From Candidatus Nitrosopumilus sp. SW (GTDB taxonomy: Archaea > Thermoproteota > Nitrososphaeria > Nitrososphaerales > Nitrosopumilaceae): a DNA stretch of 64,000 nt. The notes under the pieces were generated by a model. It had not been told where the DNA came from. It searched no databases and worked only from the letters and a program-made list of their open reading frames with translations. This document shows, in pieces, positions 24,600-32,074 of the stretch (position 1 is its first letter; each line of letters starts with the position of its first letter). Location: the NCBI RefSeq assembly GCF_006740685.1, contig NZ_CP035425.1, forward strand, positions 225,687 to 289,686. The letters run 5' to 3'. The translations under genes and the position numbers were made by a program.

Positions 24600-26042
24600 T
24601 TGAGTAAAGAAGATGTAGGAATTACAGTTTCAAAAAAAGATGATTTCAGTGAATGGTACACTCAAGTTGTACTAAAAGCCAAATTAGCAGATTATGCACC
24701 AGTAAAAGGACTAATAGTGCTCAGACCAGATGGGTATTCTATTTGGGAGTCGTTAAAAAATACATTTGATAAAAAATTTGCAAAAAACGGAATTAGAAAT
24801 GGATTTCTTCCAGTGTTGATTCCTGAGTCACTGTTGGGAAAAGAACAAAAACACTTTGCAGGTTTTAATCCTGAAGTTTTTTGGGTAACACATTCAGGGA
24901 CAAATGAAATTGGGGACAGATTAGCATTAAGACCAACATCTGAAACATTAGCATATACTTTGTATTCAAAATGGATTCAAAGTTGGAGAGATTTGCCATT
25001 AAAAATTAATTTTTGGAATACTGCTTTACGTGCAGAAATTAAAGCAACAAAACCATTTCTAAGAACATCAGAATTTTTGTGGCAAGAAGGACACACAGTA
25101 CACACAACACAAGAAGAAGCAGAAGAAGAAGTAATGAAAATTTTAGAAATTTACAAAAATACTGTTGAAGAAGAATTAGCAATTCCAGTCACAACGGGAA
25201 AGAAAAGTGAGAAAGAAAAGTTTGTGGGAGCAGTATATACAACAACAATGGAATCCATAATGCCAGATGGTAAAGCACTACAAATGGGTACATCACATTT
25301 CTTAGGACAGAATTTTTCAAAACCATTTGAAGTAAAATTTGCAGACAAAGACAATGTGGAGCATTTTGCATGGCAAACATCATGGGGAGTTTCATGGAGA
25401 TTAATTGGGGCAATGATAATGACACACGGCGATGATCAAGGCCTTGTGTTACCACCTAAAGTTGCACCAATACAAGTAGTAATTGTTCCAATTTACAGAA
25501 ATGATGAAGGTAAAGACAAAGTATTGCCAAAAGTAAAAGAAATACAAGAAAAATTAGAAGCAAAAGATATTCGTATTCAGGTAGATGACCGAGAAGGATT
25601 ATCTCCAGGTTACAAATTCAACGATTGGGAAATGAAAGGAGTTCCAATACGCATAGAGATTGGACCAAAAGATATTGAAAAACAGAGTTTTGTTGTTGCA
25701 AAAAGATACAATCGTGAAAAAATTAACTTGGGACTAGAAGAGATAGAGAAAATTCTTTCAGTTCTAGACGAGATACAAAAAGCCATGCTTGAAAATGCAC
25801 GAGTGCAATCAAAAGAAAATACAAAAGATATTTCAAATTATACAGAATTTAAATCACAAATTGAGGTGGGGGGATTTTTCAATGCACCTTGGTGTGGAAA
25901 ATTAGAATGTGAAGAAAAAATAAAAGAAGAAACAGGTGCAGATATACGGGTAATCCCATTTGACAGTAAAAATACTGATTTGAAATGCATGTATTGTGGA
26001 GAAGAAAGTAAATCAGTGCCGATTTTTGCTAGAGGATATTAG
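24600..26042 (+). CDS. proS: Prolyl-tRNA synthetase (archaeal/eukaryotic type)
   Basis: Class II synthetase, 480 aa. TTG start gives MSKEDVGITVSKK DDFSEWY, the standard archaeal N-terminus. Motif 2 lies around NFWNTALRAEIKATKPFLRTSEFLWQ (read in two parts) and motif 3 in GDDQGLVLPPKVAP, followed by the anticodon domain and a C-terminal zinc-type domain (WCGKLECEEKI ... KCMYCGEE) ending in the family's Tyr (FARGY). The bacterial editing insert is absent, as expected. It is convergent with the DUF6659-like gene (4-base overlap). Confidence 0.96.
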   Translation: MSKEDVGITVSKKDDFSEWYTQVVLKAKLADYAPVKGLIVLRPDGYSIWESLKNTFDKKFAKNGIRNGFLPVLIPESLLGKEQKHFAGFNPEVFWVTHSGTNEIGDRLALRPTSETLAYTLYSKWIQSWRDLPLKINFWNTALRAEIKATKPFLRTSEFLWQEGHTVHTTQEEAEEEVMKILEIYKNTVEEELAIPVTTGKKSEKEKFVGAVYTTTMESIMPDGKALQMGTSHFLGQNFSKPFEVKFADKDNVEHFAWQTSWGVSWRLIGAMIMTHGDDQGLVLPPKVAPIQVVIVPIYRNDEGKDKVLPKVKEIQEKLEAKDIRIQVDDREGLSPGYKFNDWEMKGVPIRIEIGPKDIEKQSFVVAKRYNREKINLGLEEIEKILSVLDEIQKAMLENARVQSKENTKDISNYTEFKSQIEVGGFFNAPWCGKLECEEKIKEETGADIRVIPFDSKNTDLKCMYCGEESKSVPIFARGY

Positions 26043-26404
26043 TTATTTTCAATAGAACAAATATTCATTATTTTCTGTGCAGTTTTGTCAATATCCACAG
26101 TCGGTTCAGCAGATACAAAGAGAACATAATCACCCAATGCAAAAGTGAATGTAACAACATTTTTTCTTCTTGCAGCAGCATAACTTACGGGTCCTAAATT
26201 CTCATCAAAATCTTGTCTAGTTCTAATTCTCAATACAGCTTCAATGAACATTTTTTTACGTTCTTCTTCATTTTTTAGAGGTTTTACATTGTCACGAAAT
26301 GATCCTGCAACTAAATTTCCCATCATATCTAAAAATCCTGCAAAACGAATTTCAGGTTCTTTGAGCAAAAGTTCACATTTGGAAGATAAAGAATCATCTG
26401 ACAC
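26039..26404 (-). CDS. Small thaumarchaeal roadblock-like (DUF6659-type) protein
   Basis: 121 aa from a GTG at 26404. The core reads EIRFAGFLDMMGNLVAGSFR ... RTRQDFDENLGPVSYAAARR ... VVTFTFALGDYVLFVSAE, a pattern I know from abundant Nitrosopumilus-type paralogues labelled DUF6659; the beta-sheet profile resembles roadblock/longin sensors. The frame is open to a GTG at 26461, but the extra residues are hydrophobic and unlike the family, and the divergent TATA elements between 26404 and 26501 fit the shorter form. The family name is from memory and the function is unknown. Confidence 0.65.
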   Translation of the reverse strand: MSDDSLSSKCELLLKEPEIRFAGFLDMMGNLVAGSFRDNVKPLKNEEERKKMFIEAVLRIRTRQDFDENLGPVSYAAARRKNVVTFTFALGDYVLFVSAEPTVDIDKTAQKIMNICSIENN

Positions 26405-26468
26405 GAATTTATAAAAAGAAAATAGGAATAAAAGAATTTTCAAATTTTCAGTAAGGAACACAGGATCA

Positions 26469-26477
26469 GATATAATA
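26469..26477 (+). promoter_or_regulatory. TATA box of egtB
   Basis: gatataata is centred about 28 bases before the GTG start of egtB, consistent with a leaderless transcript and supporting that GTG as the start. Confidence 0.5.
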
Positions 26478-26500
26478 GTGGAAAAAACTGATTAGCAATT

Positions 26501-27811
26501 GTGACTAGCAATCCACAGTTAGAGGAAAGAAAGCCACTCTTAGAGCAATTCAGAGAGACCAGAAGTAGAACTCTAGAATTAGTAAAAACTTTAGAAAAGG
26601 ATGATTTTGTGGTTCAAACTGCATTTTTCATGAGTCCGCCAAAATGGCACATAGGTCATGTTAGTTGGATTTATGAAGCAATTATGAGTAAATTGGACAA
26701 AAATTACGAATTTTATTCAAAAGAATTTTCAGAATATCTTAATTCGTACTATCAACAATTTGGAGTTCCACACGATAAAGGATTGCGAGGAGTAATTTCA
26801 AGACCCACAGTTGATCAGATTTTTCAATATTTCAATACAATCAATCAAAGAGTAGAGAAATTTATTGAAACCCAATCTTTGAATGATGAAGGAGTCAAAT
26901 TAATCACAATGGGATTCCATCATGAATGTCAACATCAAGAATTGTTAGTGTATGATTTACAGCATCTTCTTGCAGAACAATACAGACCAGTAAGAAAAAA
27001 CCAAATTCAAAAACAAAACAATGTTGAAAAACAAACTGTCGAAATAAAAGGCGGTTTATACACAATGGGATTTAATGGAAAGGGATTCTGTTATGACATT
27101 GAGCTTCCAGAGCACAAAGTTTACCTTAATGATTACAAAATAGATGTTTTTCCAGTTACAAACCAACAGTATTTAGAATTTGTTGAGGATGGAGGATATG
27201 AGACATACAAGTATTGGTTATCAGATGGATGGGAAAAAGTAAAAGCTAACAAATGGAAATCTCCAATGTATTGGGAGAAAATTGACGGTAAATGGCATGT
27301 CAGAGACTTTTTAGGAATCAGAGAGATAAATCCAAACGAACCAGTATGTCACGTTAGTTTCTATGAAGCTGATGCATATTGTAAATGGGCAGGAAAAAGA
27401 TTACCAACTGAAGCAGAGTGGGAAAAAGCTGCTTGTTGGGACGAGAACAAACAAGAGAAAACAATTTTCCCATGGGGAAATGAACAAGCAACAGAGAGAA
27501 AATGCAATTTACTTGAGTCATATCATTGGGGATGTACAGAAATAGGAACATATCCAGAAGGAAAAAGTCCTTCAGGCTGCCAACAAATGATTGGAGACGT
27601 ATGGGAGTGGACATCATCAGAATTCACAGGATATCCAGGATTCAAAACAGGATTTGATGAATACAATGACAAATGGTTTACAAATCAAAAAGTTTTGAGA
27701 GGAGGTTCATTTGGAACACCAAAAATGTCAATTCGTGGAAGTTACAGGAATTTCTTTAGATTAGATGAAAGATGGTTATTTTCAGGTTTCAGATGTGTTG
27801 AAGATATCTAG
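26501..27811 (+). CDS. egtB: EgtB-like iron-dependent sulfoxide synthase
   Basis: 436 aa with the two-domain EgtB layout: an N-terminal DinB-like four-helix part with iron-ligand histidines in KWHIGH (His50/53) and GFHHECQHQELL (His141, His145), then a formylglycine-generating-enzyme-like domain (ETKGGL-type start VEIKGGLYTMGFNGKGF, through FPVTNQQYLEFV, to GGSFGTPKMSIRGSYRNFF and GFRCVED). It joins a cysteine-derived thiol to trimethylhistidine with O2 in ergothioneine synthesis. No methyltransferase is fused, so it is not OvoA. SenA-type selenoneine synthase is an alternative. egtD is 2.2 kb away. Confidence 0.82.
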   Translation: MTSNPQLEERKPLLEQFRETRSRTLELVKTLEKDDFVVQTAFFMSPPKWHIGHVSWIYEAIMSKLDKNYEFYSKEFSEYLNSYYQQFGVPHDKGLRGVISRPTVDQIFQYFNTINQRVEKFIETQSLNDEGVKLITMGFHHECQHQELLVYDLQHLLAEQYRPVRKNQIQKQNNVEKQTVEIKGGLYTMGFNGKGFCYDIELPEHKVYLNDYKIDVFPVTNQQYLEFVEDGGYETYKYWLSDGWEKVKANKWKSPMYWEKIDGKWHVRDFLGIREINPNEPVCHVSFYEADAYCKWAGKRLPTEAEWEKAACWDENKQEKTIFPWGNEQATERKCNLLESYHWGCTEIGTYPEGKSPSGCQQMIGDVWEWTSSEFTGYPGFKTGFDEYNDKWFTNQKVLRGGSFGTPKMSIRGSYRNFFRLDERWLFSGFRCVEDI

Positions 27812-27878
27812 TTATTCACAAGCAAATAATGATATTCTTCGTAAAGACTAGAGCCATTTTTTGAAAAAGATATTTCAA

Positions 27879-28358
27879 TTAATCTTGTTGAGTGATCACT
27901 TCAAAAGTAATTGGAAGATATGTCATTCCCTGATTACTTCTAAAAGATATTTTCCAAGTTCCAAAGAATTCACACTCACCACACTCTTCTAAATCACTTG
28001 AAGATACAGGAGTAAAGTAGTGATTTACTGCATTCTTTGATCCATCATATTGTAGTGAATGATGGATTACACCATCAGGACGAATAAAGTCAATCATTCC
28101 TTTGGAATCAAGTGGAATCTCATCTCCAATCAAAAATACTGTATCATTGACATCATAGGTGCCATCCAAAATGGCAAATGGTCCTGAATAGAGGTTATTT
28201 GGATAACCAAAATCCTCAGAAACAGCCTCAAGATTGGAGTTCAAAGGTACAGATAAAGAAGTTTCAATTGCAGAATCATCTAATACAAGATTGATGATTA
28301 TGGCAGATAGAATAACTAGAGGTATGCCATAAACAATCTTTGGGATTTTGGCATTCAT
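27879..28358 (-). CDS. Membrane-anchored hypothetical, last gene of the hsp20 chain
   Basis: 159 aa with one N-terminal membrane anchor (IVYGIPLVILSAIIINLVL) and an extracellular beta-rich domain ending in ITFEVITQQD. It contains CGEC in LEECGECEFFGTW and a motif pattern (YDVNDTVFLIGDEIP, GMIDFIRPDG) resembling thaumarchaeal immunoglobulin-like domains. Its ATG overlaps the TGA of the 42-aa zinc gene by four bases, making it the sixth gene of the hsp20 chain. No known family; envelope stress is an inference from context. Confidence 0.75.
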   Translation of the reverse strand: MNAKIPKIVYGIPLVILSAIIINLVLDDSAIETSLSVPLNSNLEAVSEDFGYPNNLYSGPFAILDGTYDVNDTVFLIGDEIPLDSKGMIDFIRPDGVIHHSLQYDGSKNAVNHYFTPVSSSDLEECGECEFFGTWKISFRSNQGMTYLPITFEVITQQD

Positions 28359-28483
28359 TGTTTTCCCTCTTTTAGATTGAATGTTACATCACATTTCATG
28401 CAGTGATATTTCTTAGATTGGTAGTTTTTCAATAAAATAGAGTGTTTGCAGCCAATGCTTGGTTTGGTAATCTGTTTTAGCAT
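28355..28483 (-). CDS. 42-aa zinc-finger microprotein
   Basis: Carries IGCKHSILLKNYQSKKYHCMK with ligands Cys-x-His and Cys-x2-Cys (GCKH ... HCMKC), a single compact zinc site, then DVTFNLKEGKQ. Its ATG lies inside the end of the previous gene (7-base overlap, GAATGCTAA), and its TGA overlaps the next ATG by four bases. The chain of overlaps and the intact ligand set support a real gene although it is only 42 codons. Confidence 0.65.
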   Translation of the reverse strand: MLKQITKPSIGCKHSILLKNYQSKKYHCMKCDVTFNLKEGKQ

Positions 28484-28671
28484 TCAGAATTACCTCCAAA
28501 ACATTTGCTGCACAAGACTTCACAAGAATCATTCAATGTTACTTGGACATTGCTTGACCAGCAACGATGGCATAGACCAACAAAAGTTGGAACATATAGG
28601 GAGGAATTGGCTCCCCATATGTTTGAACTAGGTGTTCTATGACTTATGCAAGTGCTGCGACTGTGTGACAT
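28477..28671 (-). CDS. 64-aa zinc-knuckle protein
   Basis: Contains LCHRCWSSN and VLCSKCFGGN, two CxxC knuckles about 20 residues apart, forming a zinc ribbon in the second half. The first 30 residues (SHSRSTCISHRTPSS) are Ser-rich. The start at 28671 overlaps the preceding gene by 28 bases, more than the other junctions, so the true start may be internal. Member of the hsp20 chain. No family assigned. Confidence 0.6.
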   Translation of the reverse strand: MSHSRSTCISHRTPSSNIWGANSSLYVPTFVGLCHRCWSSNVQVTLNDSCEVLCSKCFGGNSEC

Positions 28672-28826
28672 AGCATCTCCTCATTGTACATGCATTGGCT
28701 GTGAAATCTTACTTCAGTTGGTTGCAAACATTTCGTACAAACTAGCTGAACTGGTTGATGGCAATGCAAGCATTGCTTTTCTATATCCAGTTCTCCACCA
28801 CATTGTCTACACAAAGTGTCTGGCAT
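28644..28826 (-). CDS. 60-aa double zinc-site protein (paralogue of 52684 gene)
   Basis: Ligand pattern CRQCGG, CLHC, CTKC and FHSQC: Cys6, Cys9, Cys19, Cys22, Cys30, Cys33, His42, Cys45. The same eight positions recur in the 71-aa protein at 52684-52899, and both open MPD, so they are paralogues and bind probably two zinc ions. A ribosome-binding-like GAGGTG lies 9 bases before the ATG. It is third in the hsp20 chain. Function unknown; a protein-interaction module is likely. Confidence 0.75.
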   Translation of the reverse strand: MPDTLCRQCGGELDIEKQCLHCHQPVQLVCTKCLQPTEVRFHSQCMYNEEMLCHTVAALA

Positions 28827-28837
28827 TTTTGTTCACC

Positions 28838-28960
28838 TCAGGGGAAGTTTCTCCTACCAAACTTCCATTTGGAAAAAACTTCCTCGCATTCTGAAGAAAC
28901 TCTTTCCACTGAAGATTTGAGAGAGTCTCTGACTTGTTTTAGGGATGAATTACAGTTCAT
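28838..28960 (-). CDS. 40-aa small protein after hsp20
   Basis: An ATG frame of 40 codons 15 bases after the hsp20 stop, preceded by a clear GGAGG about 7 bases from the ATG, one of the few strong ribosome-binding sites in this window. The product (MNCNSSLKQVRDSLKSSVER ... then FSKWKFGRRN) is helical and ends basic, with Cys3 and one more Cys at the middle. No family. The ribosome-binding site and tight packing support it as real. Confidence 0.55.
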   Translation of the reverse strand: MNCNSSLKQVRDSLKSSVERVSSECEEVFSKWKFGRRNFP

Positions 28961-28975
28961 TGTTCTTCCTCCAGT

Positions 28976-29467
28976 TTATTCAACTGACACTAGCTTGCCT
29001 TGAGGTTTTTCCTTGGCAAGTGAAATTGTCAGTTCCAAGACTCCGTTTGTGTATCTGGCTTTTGCAGAATTTTCATCTACTTTTGATGGTAGAGGAATCT
29101 TCTTTTCGTATTTTCTTTCTCCATGCTCGGCTGAAAGCAGTACTAGTTTATCTGACACATTTAGTTTGATGTCAGACTTTTCAATTCCTGGCATCTCTGA
29201 GACAATTTTGAGAGTACGTTCTTTGTCATTGACTGAAACGTCAACATATGGATCTCTCACTGTTGAATCTGCAAGAGAGTCAGTTGGTTTTGTATTTCCC
29301 CATTCAGTTACATGAGGAATGCCATCTTCACCTACAGTCTTTACGTAACCATAGTAGTATGGTCCAAAGGTTTGGACTGTTTTATTTGGATTTTCGAAAA
29401 CATCTCCCATTGAAAAAAAGGGGCTCGATAATCTTCGAAATGTTCTTTCAAAGTGGTCATCAAACAT
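28976..29467 (-). CDS. Small heat-shock protein (Hsp20/alpha-crystallin)
   Basis: 163 aa ATP-independent holdase. After a variable 70-residue N-terminus, the alpha-crystallin domain runs from about VRDPYVDVSVNDKERTLKIV through MPGIEKSDIKLNVSDKLVLL to the conserved KARYTNGVLELTIS. The C-terminal I-x-I anchoring motif is not obvious (tail KPQGKLVSVE), so large-oligomer assembly may differ. First gene of a six-gene reverse-strand chain of small zinc and membrane proteins. A TATA element lies about 40 bases upstream. Confidence 0.92.
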   Translation of the reverse strand: MFDDHFERTFRRLSSPFFSMGDVFENPNKTVQTFGPYYYGYVKTVGEDGIPHVTEWGNTKPTDSLADSTVRDPYVDVSVNDKERTLKIVSEMPGIEKSDIKLNVSDKLVLLSAEHGERKYEKKIPLPSKVDENSAKARYTNGVLELTISLAKEKPQGKLVSVE

Positions 29468-29500
29468 CTTTTAATCACCGAATTAGTGTAATAGTGATGA

Positions 29501-29512
29501 CAAAATATAAAG
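29501..29512 (-). promoter_or_regulatory. TATA box of the hsp20 operon
   Basis: On the reverse strand this reads CTTTATATTTTG. It is about 40 bases before the ATG at 29467, placing transcription start near 29482 and leaving a leader of roughly 15 bases that contains GGTGATT, a weak ribosome-binding site. Confidence 0.5.
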
Positions 29513-29591
29513 ATTTTGCATAAATTATTCATAACTGACATAATGTCATATACATGACAATATTAAAATATCCAAATGGTATTCTCATCTC

Positions 29592-29795
29592 ATGCAAAGT
29601 ACAATTTTAGAATATGAAAATCAGGCAATGCCAAGATCTCAAAGACAGGTAAGTTACTTTTGCAGATTATGTAGAGAGTATGGAATTAAAACAAGAAAAG
29701 CACATCTACAAAATTTCCATAATGCAAGTAGAGATACCGTAACTAAGAGAAGCAATAATGATCTTGTTGATGTGATCTTTATCGAATCAAGATAA
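29592..29795 (+). CDS. 67-aa C2H2 zinc-finger protein
   Basis: One finger: YFCRLCREYGIKTRKAHLQN then FH, giving C-x2-C-x10-H-x4-H, flanked by basic residues (RSQRQ, KRSNN). It could bind nucleic acid or protein. It is divergent from hsp20 and is followed 45 bases later by the 36-aa Cys-rich gene on the same strand. No named family, but the finger is unmistakable. Confidence 0.75.
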   Translation: MQSTILEYENQAMPRSQRQVSYFCRLCREYGIKTRKAHLQNFHNASRDTVTKRSNNDLVDVIFIESR

Positions 29796-29840
29796 AATCA
29801 ACAAAAAATAAAAATATTGAAAGGGGCAATATGGAAAAAA

Positions 29841-29951
29841 ATGGCTACAGGGAAAGGTTGTAACATTTGTGAGAAAGAACATGACGGTGATTTTTACAGA
29901 TTTTGTAAATGTTCATGCCATGGAAGAATTGCAAGAGAAATTGTGGGATGA
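29841..29951 (+). CDS. 36-aa Cys-rich CxCxCH microprotein
   Basis: Cysteines in GCNICEKEH and FCKCSCHGRI. The CxCxCH ending matches the reverse-strand microprotein at 2261-2359 (CNCDCH), so the two probably belong to one unnamed family. The ATG at 29841 is preferred; an earlier ATG (29831) is in another frame. It probably binds a metal ion. It follows the C2H2 gene, possibly on the same mRNA. Confidence 0.55.
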   Translation: MATGKGCNICEKEHDGDFYRFCKCSCHGRIAREIVG

Positions 29952-29989
29952 CATCCATAAAAATTTGAATCAATCAAGTGCAATATTGA

Positions 29990-31012
29990 TTAATTTTTAG
30001 AAACTAAAGTTAATGAAAAATATTTTTTGTCATCAAGCCATGTATGTTTTAAGTCAAATCCTACATCATCAAGAAGATCATGAATTTGAGACATACGGTA
30101 TTTATGAGAATACTCAGTATGGATTAATTCATCTTTTTTTAATTTTAATTCCAAATCAGATTTCGATATAACAATAGATTGATCAGATAATGATTTCAAA
30201 TACATTTCAATTCGTTGATCCTTTTCATTGTAAATTGCATGATGTGAAAAGTTTTTGAGATTAAAATCAGCATCAAGCTCATCATTGATTCTAGATAAAA
30301 CATTAAGGTTGAATTTAGCAGTCACACATTCAGAGTCGTTATAAGCTGATTCGAGAACAGATTTGTCTTTTACAAGGTCAAGTCCAATCAAAAATAAGTC
30401 ACCAGGTTTCATTGTAGAATATATTTTCTCTAAAAATTTGTAGCCATCAACAGGTGAAAAATTACCAAAACTAGAACCTAGAAAAACTATAAGATTGTGT
30501 TTATCATCATATGTTTTTAAAAATTCTAAACCACCTTCATAAGTATCAATAATGCCAGTAATGGTAAGATTCTTGTAATCATTTAGAAGTTCTTCAGAGC
30601 TTTCAGTAAGAATTTCAGAGATATCTATGGGAAAATATTCAGTAGAACTTTGAGAAGTTGTCAAAAAATCTAAGATTAGTCGTGTTTTTGTGGATGAACC
30701 ACTCCCTAGTTCAACTAATCGATATTCATCATCTAGAAATGAAGATAATTCAGTTTGTAATTTTTCTAAAATGGAAATTTCAGTTCTAGTAGGGTAATAT
30801 TCTGAAACAGAACAGATTTTTTCAAATAGGGCAGAGCCTTTTTTGTCATAAAAGAACTTTGGATGAATAGATTTTGAATTTGTGCCTAAACTCGTAGAAA
30901 TTTCTTCAGCAAATGTTTTTTCAATTTTTGTAGCATGAGGTTTGAAATATTGTAATCTAGAATCAACAACAAATTTTTTGTACTCTTTATTTTTCTGTAA
31001 TGTGTCGTTCAA
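29990..31012 (-). CDS. egtD: L-histidine N-alpha-methyltransferase EgtD
   Basis: 340-aa SAM-dependent enzyme that trimethylates histidine to hercynine, the first step of ergothioneine synthesis. Family-specific segments are present: SIHPKFFYDKKGSALFEKIC near the start, the SAM loop LVELGSGSSTKTRLIL, FPIDISEILTESSEELL, FLGSSFGNFSP and KYRMSQIHDLLDDVGF. TTG start at 31012. It lies 2.2 kb from egtB on the opposite strand, with the hsp20 chain and two zinc microproteins between. No egtC or egtE is seen in the window. Confidence 0.88.
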   Translation of the reverse strand: MNDTLQKNKEYKKFVVDSRLQYFKPHATKIEKTFAEEISTSLGTNSKSIHPKFFYDKKGSALFEKICSVSEYYPTRTEISILEKLQTELSSFLDDEYRLVELGSGSSTKTRLILDFLTTSQSSTEYFPIDISEILTESSEELLNDYKNLTITGIIDTYEGGLEFLKTYDDKHNLIVFLGSSFGNFSPVDGYKFLEKIYSTMKPGDLFLIGLDLVKDKSVLESAYNDSECVTAKFNLNVLSRINDELDADFNLKNFSHHAIYNEKDQRIEMYLKSLSDQSIVISKSDLELKLKKDELIHTEYSHKYRMSQIHDLLDDVGFDLKHTWLDDKKYFSLTLVSKN

Positions 31013-31105
31013 GTATTAGAATCTCGTTTAGTAGACTTAAAAGTTTTAACCCAATTAATTACGCATAAACTATATCTCTTGATATACTTCTAAATTCAAC
31101 TATAT

Positions 31106-32074
31106 TTGTTGGATGAGATTCTTAGAATAGAGCATTTGAAAAAACATTTCATCAAAAAAGGAATGTTTGGAAAACAATCAGATGTTGTAAGAGCAACAGA
31201 CGATATTTCATTTTCTGTAAAGAAAGGAGAAGTGTTTGTTTTAGCAGGAGAATCAGGTTCAGGAAAATCTACAATTGCAAAATTAATTTTAAGATCAATA
31301 CAACCAGATTCCGGAAAAATATTTTTTGAAAATAATGAAATTGATAATAATCCTGAAAATTTGCAGAAAATTAGAATGGGATGTCAAATGATTCATCAAG
31401 ATCCGTATGATTCGATTAATCCAAGAATGAAAATCGGAGATATAGTTTCAGAACCATTAGAAATTCACAACATAGGGGATAAAAATGAAAGAAAGAAGAG
31501 AGTAATTGAAGTTCTTCAGGAAGTAAAACTAGAGCCAGCTGAAGAAATTATTAAAAAATATCCACATATGTTGTCTGGAGGACAAAGACAAAGAGTAGTT
31601 TTAGCAAGAGCATTATCATTAAAACCCAAAGTCATCTTAGCTGATGAGCCAGTTTCAATGCTTGACGTGTCAATAAGAGCTGAAATGCTAGAATTATTGC
31701 AGGAACTTCAAAAAAAATACAATATTTCATTTATCTACATCACTCATGATTTGGCAACTGCAAGGTATTTCGGTCAAAGAATAGGAATTTTGTATTTAGG
31801 TAAAATCGTCGAGATAGGACCTATTGATCAAGTTCTACTAAGCCCAAAACATCCATACACACAGGCATTAATTGATGCAATATCAGAGCCAAACCCAGAT
31901 AATTTACACAAAGAAAAAAAAATTAGAATTAATGAACCAACAAACATAGGTATTCTTCAAGGCTGTAGATTCAGAAACAGATGTCCATACATCATAGATA
32001 AATGCGAATTAGAGCCAAATTTAGAGAAAATAGGAGTAGAACACTTTTCAGCTTGCCATGTAAAAATTAACTAA
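31106..32074 (+). CDS. Peptide ABC transporter ATP-binding protein (OppF/DppF-like)
   Basis: 322 aa, TTG start. Walker A GESGSGKSTIAKLIL, signature MLSGGQRQRVVLARAL, Walker B VILADEPVSMLDVS, switch His THD, and the C-terminal oligopeptide-transporter extension with CRFRNRCPYIIDKCE, which in this subfamily ligates an iron-sulfur cluster. It powers uptake by an Opp/Dpp importer. No permease or second ATPase adjoins it; a substrate-binding protein of the same class starts at 62748. Its stop overlaps the convergent smc gene by four bases. Confidence 0.92.
   Translation: MLDEILRIEHLKKHFIKKGMFGKQSDVVRATDDISFSVKKGEVFVLAGESGSGKSTIAKLILRSIQPDSGKIFFENNEIDNNPENLQKIRMGCQMIHQDPYDSINPRMKIGDIVSEPLEIHNIGDKNERKKRVIEVLQEVKLEPAEEIIKKYPHMLSGGQRQRVVLARALSLKPKVILADEPVSMLDVSIRAEMLELLQELQKKYNISFIYITHDLATARYFGQRIGILYLGKIVEIGPIDQVLLSPKHPYTQALIDAISEPNPDNLHKEKKIRINEPTNIGILQGCRFRNRCPYIIDKCELEPNLEKIGVEHFSACHVKIN

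Noticed and set aside
28446-29315. Forward-strand frames opposite the hsp20 chain
   Set aside because: They are shadows of the reverse-strand genes, with no family match and no start signals.
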